From the NCBI GenBank assembly GCA_016711405.1, contig JADJSZ010000042.1, forward strand, positions 1-42,216: a stretch of DNA of 42,216 bases, in the 5' to 3' direction. This document shows positions 7,325-15,983 of the stretch, in pieces. This DNA is from Candidatus Hadersleviella danica (GTDB lineage Bacteria > Chloroflexota > Anaerolineae > Promineifilales > Promineifilaceae). Below the pieces are notes generated by a model. That model did no database searches, was not told where the DNA came from, and saw only the letters and a list, made by a program, of their open reading frames with translations. The first letter of the stretch is position 1, and every line of letters starts with the position of its first letter. Made by a program: the position numbers and the translations under genes.

Positions 7325-10072
7325 ATGCGTCGCATGATGCCGCTGATTTTATTGATTGTCCTTTTGCTGTTGGCTGTTGTGCCCGCAGGCTTGCGCTATG
7401 TCAATTTTTACGGCTTCGGCCGTGCCACCGAACGCCCCGCCGCGCCTGTCTATACGGCCGCTAACATCCCCAATGTCATCCCACCCAGCCAAGGCGCGTT
7501 TGTGGATGAACCAACGGTTGGCTCGGGGCGGGTGTTGTTGGATATGTCGCATGGCAACAACTTCACCATGCCCGAAATCGCCTCGCTCAACGGCCGTCTT
7601 TCGGCGCGTGGCTACCAACTGCTCCCCTACCGCTCGGGCAACCTCGCCCGCCAACTGCGCGGCGTGAGCGCCTTTGTGGTCATCACCCCGCTGGAAACAT
7701 TTGCCGAGGAAGAGGTGTTGGCGGTGGTTGAGTTCGTGGAGCGCGGCGGCCGTCTTTTGCTCATCGGCGACCCTGCCCGGTTCCAAGTGGGCTATATCGA
7801 AGACGATTTTGGCTTCATTCTTGATTACTTCATCGAATCGGATGCCCTGCCGCTGAACAATTTGGCGCATGAGTTCGACATCACTTTTGAGGGGGATTAC
7901 CTCTACAATTTGGAGGAGAGCGAAGGCAATTTCCGCAACATCCTGATGGGGCAAAGTGAGATGGAAGCGGAAAATGAGCTAACGGCCGAACTCGATAGCA
8001 TCGCCTTCTATGGCTCCCATTCGGTAAAGGTGGGCGCAACCGCTACGCCTTTGTTGATGGGTGGCTCGCAAACCTACTCCTCCGCTACCGATAGGGCGGG
8101 TGGGTTGGTGCTGGGGGCGATGGGGAGCGACGGCCGTGTCCTTGCCCTTGGCGACATCAACTTTTTGACCGAACCCTATTACGCCTCGCTCGACAACACC
8201 CAATTTATCGCCCGCATCGCCGACTTTTTGGTGCAGGGCGAGCGGGAATATGTCCTGACCGATTTCCCCTATTTTTACGACAGCGGGCAAATCGAACTCG
8301 TTTATGTGGGCGAGGTGGATTTGGGAGCGGATGCGTTTGATGAGATTATCAGCTTGCAAGATGCGTTTAAGCGGGCGCGCCAAGAGTTACGGCTTACGGC
8401 CGCTCCCGAAAACGGCGACACACTTTACGTAGGCTTATACAACCAAGCGTTGCAAGACCCAGCCATTGTGGCCATGCTGGAAGAGGCGGGCATTACCTTG
8501 CTGATTGACCCACCCGTCTTGACGGAAGAAGAGCTAGAGGCGTTGGCTGAAGAAGAGGAAGCGACCACCGAAGAGGAAGTGGAAGAAGAGGCTGAGGAAG
8601 AAGCCGTTGAAGAGGAAACGGCCGCCGAAGACGAAACAACTTCCCCCGAAGGCGAGGAAGAGGAACCCGTTGATGAGCCTGAAATAACCCAACAAATCCA
8701 ATCGGATATGGGCAATGTGCAAATGTTGGGCACGGCCATTTTGCTCTACCGCGAAACAGACGACGGCCGTGAACTGCTCTTGCTGGCTCCCAGCAAAGAG
8801 GGGTTAGAAAACAGCATCGGCCGTTTGCTCGATTTGCTCCCCCTCGATAGCGAGTACGCGCTGGCCGATTGCCTCACCACGGAGAGCATGGCCATCTGCC
8901 CCACCAATGTCGAAGATGAAGTGGTGGAAGCAGAATTGCTCACAGGCGGCGTGCCCGCTGGCCCAGAAGAAGAAGTGGTTGAAGAAGAAAGTGAGGAACC
9001 TGTCATCGAAGAAGAAGAGGATGTCGAAGAAGAGACTGAATCCTTTGAGTTTACTCTGGATGATTTAGACCCACCTCCTGTTGAACAAGGCGAAATCGCC
9101 CTAGATGAAAGTGCCACAGGCACATTGGGCGAAGGGGAAACGCATGTCTGGACATATAGTGGCGACTCAGGCACAGTCAATATCAGCCTCATTGGTGGGG
9201 GCGAAGAGTTTGATGCGGTGATTGAGGTGTATGATGCCGATGGCATTTTTGTGCAGTATGAAGACAGCACTTTTGGTGGCGAGGAAGAGCTTCTAGAAAA
9301 CCTCGACATTGACACGGGCTATTTCATTGTTGTACAGGAATTTTTTGCGGTGGGGGGGGATTACACCCTCACTGTGACCGCTGGGGAAGGTGATGTTAGT
9401 GAAGGCGAGGTTGAGGAGGGCGAGGAAACGGCCGAAACCTCGCCCATCGAAACCATTTTCCTTTATGTGGATGATGATGGGGATTTTTTAGGCGAGACGG
9501 CGGCCGATAGCGTGGATTTGGCCGCCTTACTCGAGGATGATTATGAGGTGGTGGTTTGGTCTGCGGCCGAGGCCACCAGCGAACTAACCGAAGAAGACCT
9601 CGTTGGCTACGACCTTATCATTTGGTATTCGGGGCTGTACCGCAGTGAAAGCTCGTTTGATGGCGACTCCTTGGTACTGACCAGTGTGCTGTTAGAAGGT
9701 GGCAATTTGTTCATCATTGGGGCAACACCCCCTCTGTTTGAACCCGCTGAAATATCCCCCTTGGCCGATGTTGAACTGGTTGGTGAAGATGAAGTTTTGC
9801 TGGCGGGCTGGGAAACGGGCGACGTGCTGGAACTGACGGCCGCTTACGAAACCACCATCGTGGATTCCACCGACCTAGACACAGAAACAGACACCCTTTT
9901 CGCGGTGCGCGGCCCCTCCAGTTCCGATAGTGGCGATGTTGTTGGCGTATCTGTGCGCAACGAGGAGGAGGGTGGCAACATTCTCGTCCTCCTGCTTCCT
10001 TTCGAGGCGTTGGAAACGGCCGAACAAGAGCAATTCCTCCTCAATGGCATCAACTGGTTTGCCACAGGGTAA
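7325..10072 (+). CDS. Large membrane-anchored DUF4350-like protein with PPC-type domain and acidic linkers
   Basis: A 915-residue protein with one N-terminal membrane helix (about 3-22) and AAGGA 8 bases before ATG 7325. Residues about 55-320 resemble DUF4350: LLDMSHGNNFTMPEIASLNG, then a Rossmann-like GRLLLIGDPARF. Two Glu-rich linkers (about 400-445 and 545-578) flank a second alpha/beta segment. Residues about 590-695 (GEIALDESATGTLGEGETHVWTY through GGDYTLTVTAGEG) look like a bacterial pre-peptidase C-terminal (PPC) beta-sandwich. The last 200 residues form another glutamine-amidotransferase-like fold (IFLYVDDDGDF, YDLIIWYSGLY). A likely surface protein that binds or senses something outside the cell. 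Its function is unknown; proximity to the SppA-like protease suggests joint envelope work. Confidence 0.78.
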   Translation: MRRMMPLILLIVLLLLAVVPAGLRYVNFYGFGRATERPAAPVYTAANIPNVIPPSQGAFVDEPTVGSGRVLLDMSHGNNFTMPEIASLNGRLSARGYQLLPYRSGNLARQLRGVSAFVVITPLETFAEEEVLAVVEFVERGGRLLLIGDPARFQVGYIEDDFGFILDYFIESDALPLNNLAHEFDITFEGDYLYNLEESEGNFRNILMGQSEMEAENELTAELDSIAFYGSHSVKVGATATPLLMGGSQTYSSATDRAGGLVLGAMGSDGRVLALGDINFLTEPYYASLDNTQFIARIADFLVQGEREYVLTDFPYFYDSGQIELVYVGEVDLGADAFDEIISLQDAFKRARQELRLTAAPENGDTLYVGLYNQALQDPAIVAMLEEAGITLLIDPPVLTEEELEALAEEEEATTEEEVEEEAEEEAVEEETAAEDETTSPEGEEEEPVDEPEITQQIQSDMGNVQMLGTAILLYRETDDGRELLLLAPSKEGLENSIGRLLDLLPLDSEYALADCLTTESMAICPTNVEDEVVEAELLTGGVPAGPEEEVVEEESEEPVIEEEEDVEEETESFEFTLDDLDPPPVEQGEIALDESATGTLGEGETHVWTYSGDSGTVNISLIGGGEEFDAVIEVYDADGIFVQYEDSTFGGEEELLENLDIDTGYFIVVQEFFAVGGDYTLTVTAGEGDVSEGEVEEGEETAETSPIETIFLYVDDDGDFLGETAADSVDLAALLEDDYEVVVWSAAEATSELTEEDLVGYDLIIWYSGLYRSESSFDGDSLVLTSVLLEGGNLFIIGATPPLFEPAEISPLADVELVGEDEVLLAGWETGDVLELTAAYETTIVDSTDLDTETDTLFAVRGPSSSDSGDVVGVSVRNEEEGGNILVLLLPFEALETAEQEQFLLNGINWFATG

Positions 10073-10110
10073 TTATCTCTGGCATGGCTCACGCTATCTT
10101 TACAATTTCG

Positions 10111-10160
10111 GACTTGGGACTAGGGACAAGGGAATGGAGGTCATAAGCGTCCCAAGTCCC
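10111..10160. repeat. GGGACTAGGGACAAGGG inverted repeat
   Basis: GACTTGGGAC at 10111-10120 pairs with GTCCCAAGTC at 10149-10158, with GGGACAAGGG in the loop. It lies between the DUF4350 gene and the response regulator. Relatives occur at 28922-28999 and 32755-32776. Confidence 0.55.
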
Positions 10161-10230
10161 TTGGCCACAGTCAAAATTTGTAAAAGTGCTCTCTCGAGAG
10201 CCGTGAACCATGCCTAATCTCTATTTTCTC

Positions 10231-10908
10231 ATGCAGATTCTTGTCGTTGAAGACGATGTTCACTTGACCCATACCATCCGCTATGTGCTAGGCACGGCCG
10301 GCTATGCCACCGTGGTCGCGCACACGGCCGAAGAAGGGCTGGCTTTGGCGCAATTGCACAAGCCAGCCCTTTTCTTGCTCGATGTGATGGTTCCCCACAT
10401 GGGCGGCTGGGAGCTATGCCGCCAATTGCGCGAATTTACCCAAGCCCCTATTATCTTCATCACCGCTTTGGGCAACAGCGAACACATTGTACATGGCCTG
10501 CAATTGGGGGCGGATGATTACATTACCAACCCCTTTGACCAAAATGAGTTTTTGGCGCGCATTCAAGCCCATCTGCGCCGCCATGTAGGGCAAGCGCCCA
10601 CCCGTTTTTCGTTTGGCAAGGGGGAGCTACAAATTGATTTGGAGAGTCATATCGTGTTGGTGGAGGGTACGGCCGTTGAACTCACTCCCCGCGAGTTTGA
10701 TTTGCTGGCCGTTTTGGCTCGCCAAGCGGGGCGGGTGGTGCGCACGGCCGATTTGCTGACCGACGCATGGGGGGAATCGTATGCGGAGTCTAAGCACAAC
10801 ATCAAGCCTTACATCCATTACCTGCGCAAGAAAATAGAGCAAGACCCGGCCGTGCCCCGCTGGCTTCACACCGTGCGCGGCATCGGCTATCGCTTGGCTG
10901 ATGAGTAA
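10231..10908 (+). CDS. OmpR/PhoB-type response regulator with altered receiver Lys
   Basis: The protein of about 225 residues has a receiver domain (1-115) and a winged-helix DNA-binding domain (about 130-225, ending HTVRGIGYRLADE). The acidic pair EDD, the acceptor Asp51 (LFLLDVMVP) and Thr79 (IIFITAL) are in place. The highly conserved Lys before Pro is Asn100 (DDYITNPFD), which usually weakens phosphorylation-dependent switching. ATG 10231 puts MQILVVEDD at the very N-terminus as in the family; an ATG at 10210 would add seven residues, and neither start has a strong ribosome-binding site. No kinase gene is adjacent in the same direction, so it is an orphan regulator. Confidence 0.88.
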   Translation: MQILVVEDDVHLTHTIRYVLGTAGYATVVAHTAEEGLALAQLHKPALFLLDVMVPHMGGWELCRQLREFTQAPIIFITALGNSEHIVHGLQLGADDYITNPFDQNEFLARIQAHLRRHVGQAPTRFSFGKGELQIDLESHIVLVEGTAVELTPREFDLLAVLARQAGRVVRTADLLTDAWGESYAESKHNIKPYIHYLRKKIEQDPAVPRWLHTVRGIGYRLADE

Positions 10909-10949
10909 GGCGATTTCCCAAATTTAACTATCGTGATGGGCTAAGGTGT

Positions 10950-10985
10950 TTTAAATACGAATTTCACGAATCACACGAATTTTCT
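10950..10985. repeat. CACGAATCACACGAATTT word repeat
   Basis: Short tandem ACGAAT words in the spacer after the regulator. A close relative is at 37025-37060, also next to a gene end. Confidence 0.5.
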
Positions 10986-11071
10986 CCTAATCAATTCCGT
11001 GTCCAGTTTTCCTTCAATTGGACAATTATTTTCCCGAAACCACCTAACTCATCCGCCCCCTAAATTGCGGC

Positions 11072-11112
11072 AAAAAAAAGGCCATAGGTGAACCCACCTA
11101 CGGCCTTTTTTT
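11072..11112. terminator. Bidirectional intrinsic terminator
   Basis: A-run 11072-11079, then GGCCATAGGTG (11080-11090), a short loop, CACCTACGGCC (11095-11105) and a T-run (11106-11112). The stem has one A-C mismatch. A-tract and T-tract on opposite sides allow intrinsic termination in both directions, which suits the convergent regulator (+) and pyrophosphatase (-) genes. Confidence 0.88.
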
Positions 11113-11154
11113 GCTTATGCTTACATGGCTTACAGCTTATGGCTCACAGCCCTC

Positions 11155-13416
11155 TTACGCCCCCAACAACATCATAATCAGGCCACTGCCGTTGCCAAAC
11201 AGGGCAATTAACCCTGCAAACACCACAGCCACCATAGACATGAGTTTGATGAGAATGTTGAGCGAGGGGCCAGAAGTGTCCTTGAAGGGGTCGCCGACGG
11301 TGTCACCAACCACGGCCGCTTTGTGCGCCTCGGAGCCTTTGCCGCCATGATGTCCTTCTTCAATGTACTTCTTGGCGTTGTCCCACGCCCCACCCGCATT
11401 CGACATCATCAAAGCGAGGGAGAGGGCGGTGGCCAAACCACCCGCCAACAAGCCCAACACCCCAGCCACACCCATGAGCACCCCAATGACGATGGGGACC
11501 ACGATGGCCAACATGGAGGGGACAACCATTTCGCGCAGGGCGGAACGGGTGCTGATTTCGACGCAAGTCGCGTAATCGGGTTTGGCTGTGCCTTCCATAA
11601 TGCCGGGGATTTCGCGGAATTGGCGGCGCACTTCGACCACCATTTCGTTGGCCGCACGGCCGACGGCACTCATGGTGAGGGCGCAGAAATAGAAAGCGAC
11701 CATCCCCCCGATAAACGTACCCAACAGGAAGAGCGGGTTAAGCGGGTTGATGTCGTAATAAATCATGAAGTCCCGCATCTGCATCGTTCTCACGTCGAAA
11801 GTACCCAAGGTAAATACTTCCCGCGCCAAGAGACTGGCGCGCATTTGTTCGACGAAGCTGGCCAGTAGAGCCAAGCCCGTGAGGGCGGCCGAACCGATGG
11901 CGAACCCTTTGCCAGTAGCGGCCGTGGTATTGCCCAGCGCGTCGAGTTGGTCGGTGCGTTGGCGTGTTTGGGCACCAAGACCCGCCATTTCGGCGTTGCC
12001 ACCTGCGTTATCGGCGATGGGGCCGTAAGCATCGGTGGCAAGGGTAATGCCGAGCGTCGAGAGCATCCCGACGGAAGCCATGGCCACCCCAAACAGGCCG
12101 TTGAGCGTGCTGGTGAAGCCGCCGCCGATGTAGAAGGCGAGTGCGGAGCCGATGGCGATGACGATGACGGGCAGGGCGGTAGAACTCATGCCAACGGCCA
12201 AGCCGCTGATAATGACGGTTCCGGGGCCAGTGGCCGTTTGGGCGGCAATGTTTTGGGTGGGCTTAAATTCGCCCGAGGTGTAATACTCGGTGATGCGGCC
12301 GATGAGAATGCCAACCGCCAAGCCAACGACTAAGGGGAGCCACACTTGCCAATTTTCGTGGTTGGCGAGGTTGAGCAGGTCGAGCAGGATGTAGGAAGAG
12401 AGGGCGATAACGCCAGCGGCAATCCAGATGGAACGCTCGAAGGCGAAAATGAGCTGTTTCATGGTCGCATTTTCGCTGGCGTTAACCGTGAAAATGGCGG
12501 CGATGGAGATGATTGCTCCCAAACCAGCCAGCATAACAGGGGCGGCGATGTATTTGAGTTGTTCGCCAATCCCTAACCCAGAAGCGACGGCCCCAGCCAC
12601 GCCAAGGCGGCGGCGGCGGCCAGAAATTGAGGCGGCGTAGGATTCGTATAAGTCGGCACCCATACCGGCAACGTCACCGACGTTGTCACCAACGTTGTCG
12701 GCGATGGTGGCGGGGTTGCGGGGGTCGTCTTCGGGGATGCCAGCTTCGACTTTGCCGACGAGGTCAGCCCCGACATCGGCCGCTTTGGTGTAGATGCCAC
12801 CACCGACACGGCCGAACAAGGCCATTGTGGAAGCACCCATAGCCGCGCTCAGCATAATCGTGGTGATGTCTTGGATGGTGACAGACCCCGTGCCACGGCC
12901 GAAGCCGAAGTAGAGGATGAGGAACCAGAGGGACATATCCAACAAGGACATGCCGACCACACCCAAGCCCATGACGGCACCGCCACGGAAGGCGACGCGC
13001 AAGCCATCGTTGAGGCTTTTACGGGCGGCGTTGGCTGTGCGGGCGGAGGCGTTGGTGGCGGTACGCATCCCAATGAAGCCTGCGATACCAGAGGAAAAGC
13101 CGGCCGTGAGGAAGGCGACCATGACGAAACCACGTTGGGCACCAATCATGGAAAGGACGAAGAAGACGACGAATAGCCCGGCGAAGACGTAGGCCACATA
13201 GCGGTATTGTGCCCGCAGGTAGGCCATCGCCCCTTCGCGTACAGCTTGGGCAATTTCTATCATCAGGTCGGTGCCTTCTGCTTCGCGCATCATGGCAGTG
13301 TAAAGGTAGTAGGCGGTGCCGAGGGCGGCCAAGGCCCCAATGGGGCCGAGCCACCATTGCCACGGCAAGCCGCTATCTGCGCTTTGGGCTAGGAGTGAGC
13401 CAAGCAAAATGTTCAT
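11155..13416 (-). CDS. hppA: Membrane-bound ion-pumping pyrophosphatase, K+-dependent subtype
   Basis: The 753-residue multi-spanning enzyme hydrolyses pyrophosphate and pumps H+ or Na+ across the membrane. The substrate motifs DVGADLVGKVEAGIPEDDPRN, DNVGDNVGDVAGMGADLYESY and the late SGPSLNILIKLMSMV are intact. The residue after GNTT is Ala (GNTTAATGKG), the signature of K+-dependent enzymes; K+-independent ones have Lys there. Whether it pumps Na+ or H+ cannot be decided by eye. The start at 13416 (MNILLGSLLAQ) is chosen because GGAGGC precedes it closely; a reading from 13470 adds 18 unlikely residues. Transcription ends at the bidirectional terminator. Confidence 0.95.
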   Translation of the reverse strand: MNILLGSLLAQSADSGLPWQWWLGPIGALAALGTAYYLYTAMMREAEGTDLMIEIAQAVREGAMAYLRAQYRYVAYVFAGLFVVFFVLSMIGAQRGFVMVAFLTAGFSSGIAGFIGMRTATNASARTANAARKSLNDGLRVAFRGGAVMGLGVVGMSLLDMSLWFLILYFGFGRGTGSVTIQDITTIMLSAAMGASTMALFGRVGGGIYTKAADVGADLVGKVEAGIPEDDPRNPATIADNVGDNVGDVAGMGADLYESYAASISGRRRRLGVAGAVASGLGIGEQLKYIAAPVMLAGLGAIISIAAIFTVNASENATMKQLIFAFERSIWIAAGVIALSSYILLDLLNLANHENWQVWLPLVVGLAVGILIGRITEYYTSGEFKPTQNIAAQTATGPGTVIISGLAVGMSSTALPVIVIAIGSALAFYIGGGFTSTLNGLFGVAMASVGMLSTLGITLATDAYGPIADNAGGNAEMAGLGAQTRQRTDQLDALGNTTAATGKGFAIGSAALTGLALLASFVEQMRASLLAREVFTLGTFDVRTMQMRDFMIYYDINPLNPLFLLGTFIGGMVAFYFCALTMSAVGRAANEMVVEVRRQFREIPGIMEGTAKPDYATCVEISTRSALREMVVPSMLAIVVPIVIGVLMGVAGVLGLLAGGLATALSLALMMSNAGGAWDNAKKYIEEGHHGGKGSEAHKAAVVGDTVGDPFKDTSGPSLNILIKLMSMVAVVFAGLIALFGNGSGLIMMLLGA

Positions 13417-13421
13417 AAAAA

Positions 13422-13427
13422 GCCTCC
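13422..13427 (-). promoter_or_regulatory. Ribosome-binding site of hppA
   Basis: On the minus strand GGAGGC is followed by five T residues and ATG at 13416. This strong site fixes the hppA start. Confidence 0.7.
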
Positions 13428-13526
13428 GAAAGTGGGATGTTGAGGGTGATGGGTGATTAGAATTAAGCACCTGCCGCCAAGTGATGGCTCAGCGACGAAG
13501 TGTGGATGGCGCCGGGTGTGTAATGA

Positions 13527-13555
13527 GAAACCCAGTTTGGCTTAAACTGGGTTTC
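13527..13555. promoter_or_regulatory. Perfect 12-bp stem-loop upstream of hppA
   Basis: GAAACCCAGTTT (13527-13538) pairs perfectly with AAACTGGGTTTC (13544-13555) around a 5-base loop. It lies about 110 bases before the hppA start and may be a terminator for the upstream dehydrogenase or a leader structure. No clear T-run follows on the minus strand. Confidence 0.6.
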
Positions 13556-13685
13556 TTTGGGGATGGCACGCAAGGGGTGGGTTGGTGCTGTTGATTTTAC
13601 TTGTAAAGTGTATCCGGGAAGGCAAGCGGCGTGATTCTAGCCAATTACGGCTTAATTGCCAATTGAACGGGTTGGCGGCAGGTTG

Positions 13686-13771
13686 ATTCGTGTCTTTGGT
13701 GTTTCGCCATGCGTTTTGTTACAAGTTACAAGTTACAGGTGGTAAGTGACTTTTAACTTGTAACCTGTAAG
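13686..13771. repeat. Dispersed element with TTTCGCCAT and TTGTAAC words, copy 1
   Basis: TTCGTGTC, then TTTCGCCATGCGTTTTG, then TTGTAAC words facing their complements (ACAAGTTACAGG / AACTTGTAACCTGT). The 24 bases at 13702-13725 recur exactly, inverted, at 21988-22011. Confidence 0.75.
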
Positions 13772-13813
13772 ATCATTCCAACTATCACACCAATGGTTAC
13801 TTTTGCGGTTCAC

Positions 13814-14587
13814 CTACTCAGGGGTTACATACGCGGCCGTAATTCCCCCATCCACCAAAAACTCCGTCCCTGTTACAAACGACGATTCGTCTGAGGCGAG
13901 ATAAAGCGCGGCGTAGGCGATTTCCTTGGCTTCGCCAAAGCGGCCCATGGGAATGTGAACCAGCCGCCGTTGCTTCTTGGCCTCGGTGTTCAGGTATTTC
14001 ATCAACAATTCGGTGCGGAGCGGGCCGGGGCAGAGGGCGTTGACCCGAATCCCTTCGCGGGCGTGAATGGCGGCCAGTTCACGCGACATGGCCAGTACCG
14101 CACCTTTGCTGGTGGTGTAGGCCAGTTGGGGCGTGGCCGCGCCCAAGTGGGCCACAAACGAGGCGGTGTTGATGATGGAGCCACCTCCAGCGCGGCGCAG
14201 GGCGGGGATGCCGTATTTGCATCCCAAAAAGACCCCTTTCACGTTAATCTGCATGGTCAAATCCCACACCTCTTCGCTGGTGGTCATGGCGTTGTCGTCA
14301 TCGGCGTGGCTGATGCCAGCGTTGTTGAAGAGAATGTGCAATTGGCCGTAAGCCTGCTCGGCCGCCGCAATCATCCCCTCGCAATCGGCCGCGAGGGCGA
14401 CGTTGGCATGGACAAAAATCGCCTCGCCGCCATTGGCTTGCACAAGAGCGACTGTCTCTTGCCCCGCCGCGTCGTTGAGGTCTACACAGACCACTTTGGC
14501 TCCTTCGGCCGCGAACAACACGGCCGTCTCCCGCCCAATCCCACTACCTGCCCCTGTGATTAGGGCCACTTTATCTTGTAAACGCAT
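13814..14587 (-). CDS. Short-chain dehydrogenase/reductase
   Basis: The 257-residue classical SDR uses NAD(P)H. TGAGSGIG (11-18) is the cofactor loop, NNAG (88-91) and Asn114 are conserved, and Ser143, Tyr157 and Lys161 (YTTSK) complete the catalytic set. The C-terminal VDGGITAAYVTPE is typical. Asp at the end of strand 2 (VCVDL) suggests NAD preference. GGAGATAG precedes the ATG by about seven bases. The substrate is unknown. The next gene upstream is fumarylacetoacetase on the same strand, separated by a self-complementary repeat, so a shared aromatic-degradation role is possible but unproven. Confidence 0.9.
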   Translation of the reverse strand: MRLQDKVALITGAGSGIGRETAVLFAAEGAKVVCVDLNDAAGQETVALVQANGGEAIFVHANVALAADCEGMIAAAEQAYGQLHILFNNAGISHADDDNAMTTSEEVWDLTMQINVKGVFLGCKYGIPALRRAGGGSIINTASFVAHLGAATPQLAYTTSKGAVLAMSRELAAIHAREGIRVNALCPGPLRTELLMKYLNTEAKKQRRLVHIPMGRFGEAKEIAYAALYLASDESSFVTGTEFLVDGGITAAYVTPE

Positions 14588-14620
14588 TTTCTATCTCCAA
14601 TTGATGTGAGGGGGTTAATA

Positions 14621-14688
14621 AAGGACGAAGTATGAAGTACGAACCCCCTCAATTCATTTCGTACCTCGTCCTTCGTCCTTCGTACTTC
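14621..14688. repeat. ACGAAGTATGAAGTACGAA inverted word repeat
   Basis: GGACGAAGTATGAAGTACGA faces TCGTCCTTCGTCCTTCGTAC, forming an imperfect stem that ends at the fumarylacetoacetase stop codon. Confidence 0.6.
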
Positions 14689-15930
14689 TATACAATGGTT
14701 CCCCGCGCTTCGCCAAAGCCGATGCGGTAGCCATCTCCTTGGGCGTAGGCGGTGAGGATGACGGTGTCGCCATCTTGCAAAAAGCGGCGTTCAGAGCCAT
14801 CCGCCAGTGGAATGGGCTTGCTTCCGCGCCATGTTAGCTCGAGGAGCGAGCCGTAGGAATCGGCCGTGGGGCCGCTAATCGTGCCCGAAGCGAGCAAATC
14901 GCCGGGGCGCAAATTGCACCCCGTTATGGTGTGATGGGCGACTTGCTGGGACATATTCCAATACAAATGCTTGTGGTTGGAGCGGCACACCACCTGCGGC
15001 GCATCCATCTGCTGGCTCTGAATGGCTACCTCAAGGTGGATATTGTAGGCGTGTCGGCCGTTGGTTTGCAAATAAGGCAGAGGCTCTGGCTCTTGCACGG
15101 GACCATCTACCCTAAACGGCTCCAAAGCGGCCAGTGGAACCACCCACGGCGAAATGGTTGTGCCCAAATTTTTGGCCAAAAACGGCCCCAGCGGCTGGTA
15201 CTCCCATTTTTGGATGTCTCGTGCGCTCCAATCGTTGACCAAGACGAGGCCGAAGATGTGGTCGGCCGCTGACTCCACGGGAATGGGTTCGCCTAATTCG
15301 TTGCCCGACCCGATGAAAAAGCCCATTTCTAGCTCGAAATCCATCAGTTTGCTGGGGCCAAAGGTGGGGGATGGGGCATCGGTGGGGTTGGTTTGGCCGA
15401 GCGGCCGTTTAATCGACGTGCCGCTGAGGACAACACTGCTGGCGCGGCCGTGGTACGCCACGGGCAGGTGCAACCAGTTGGGCAGAAGGGCGTTGTTGGG
15501 GTCGCGGAACATGGTGCCGACGTTGGTGGCGTGTTCTTTGGAGGAGTAAAAGTCGGTGTAATCGCCAATGTGGGCGGGCAGGTGCATGGTCGCTTCCCGC
15601 TGGGGCACAAAGTAGCGGCCGATGGCTTCGGCCGTGTCAAAATAGCCGCCCACACTGAGGGCTGTTTGGATGTCGGCCCGGCCGCTGTCCCAAACAGCTT
15701 TGCCCAAGGCCATGAAGTCGTTGAGCGAGCCACGGCCGAAAATGTCCCCGTTCAGCCGCTCATCGCGGAACAATGAGAGTTCGCTCATCACGGTCAGGGG
15801 CAAAATGTGGTCGCCAATGGCGATGCCGACTCGTTTATGGGGGTGTGCGGCCGTGCTAAACACACCATAAGGCAGGTTTTGTAAAGGAAAATGGGAATTT
15901 TCAGGGATGGGAATATGGGGAGGAAATCAT
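14688..15930 (-). pseudogene. fahA: Fumarylacetoacetase, probable 1-base insertion near the N-terminus
   Basis: The enzyme splits fumarylacetoacetate into fumarate and acetoacetate, the last step of tyrosine/homogentisate breakdown. Metal and catalytic motifs are present: DYTDFYSSKEHATNVGTMFR, DFELEMGFFIG and LVNDWSARDIQKWEY. The uninterrupted frame begins at GTG 15863 (FSTAAHPHKR), but the conserved N-terminal block IPIPENSHFPLQNLPYG continues upstream in frame to about 15914. Removing one base from the G4 run 15917-15920 links it to ATG 15930 and gives 413 residues, the normal family size. It is listed as frameshifted for that reason; the enzyme is probably intact in the organism. Confidence 0.88.
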
Positions 15931-15950
15931 GGGGATAGAGGGGGAATGGA

Positions 15951-15970
15951 GGAGCAGAGGGGGCAGAGGA
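15951..15970. repeat. GGAGCAGAGGGGGCAGAGG word repeat
   Basis: Purine word repeat between fumarylacetoacetase and the unknown gene. The same words appear at 32361-32396 and 35630-35662. Confidence 0.5.
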
Positions 15971-15983
15971 GAATTACCAATTA

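Larger units (their letters stand above)
13471..13813. other. Intergenic region upstream of hppA
   Basis: About 340 bases without a gene. It holds a perfect stem-loop at 13527-13555 and a dispersed palindromic element at 13686-13771. The remainder (about 13590-13680) shows no coding signal and no promoter that can be recognised with confidence. Confidence 0.5.

Noticed and set aside
11323..13192. Several plus-strand frames opposite hppA
   Set aside because: They mirror the pyrophosphatase reading frame; composition is artificial and no start signals are seen.
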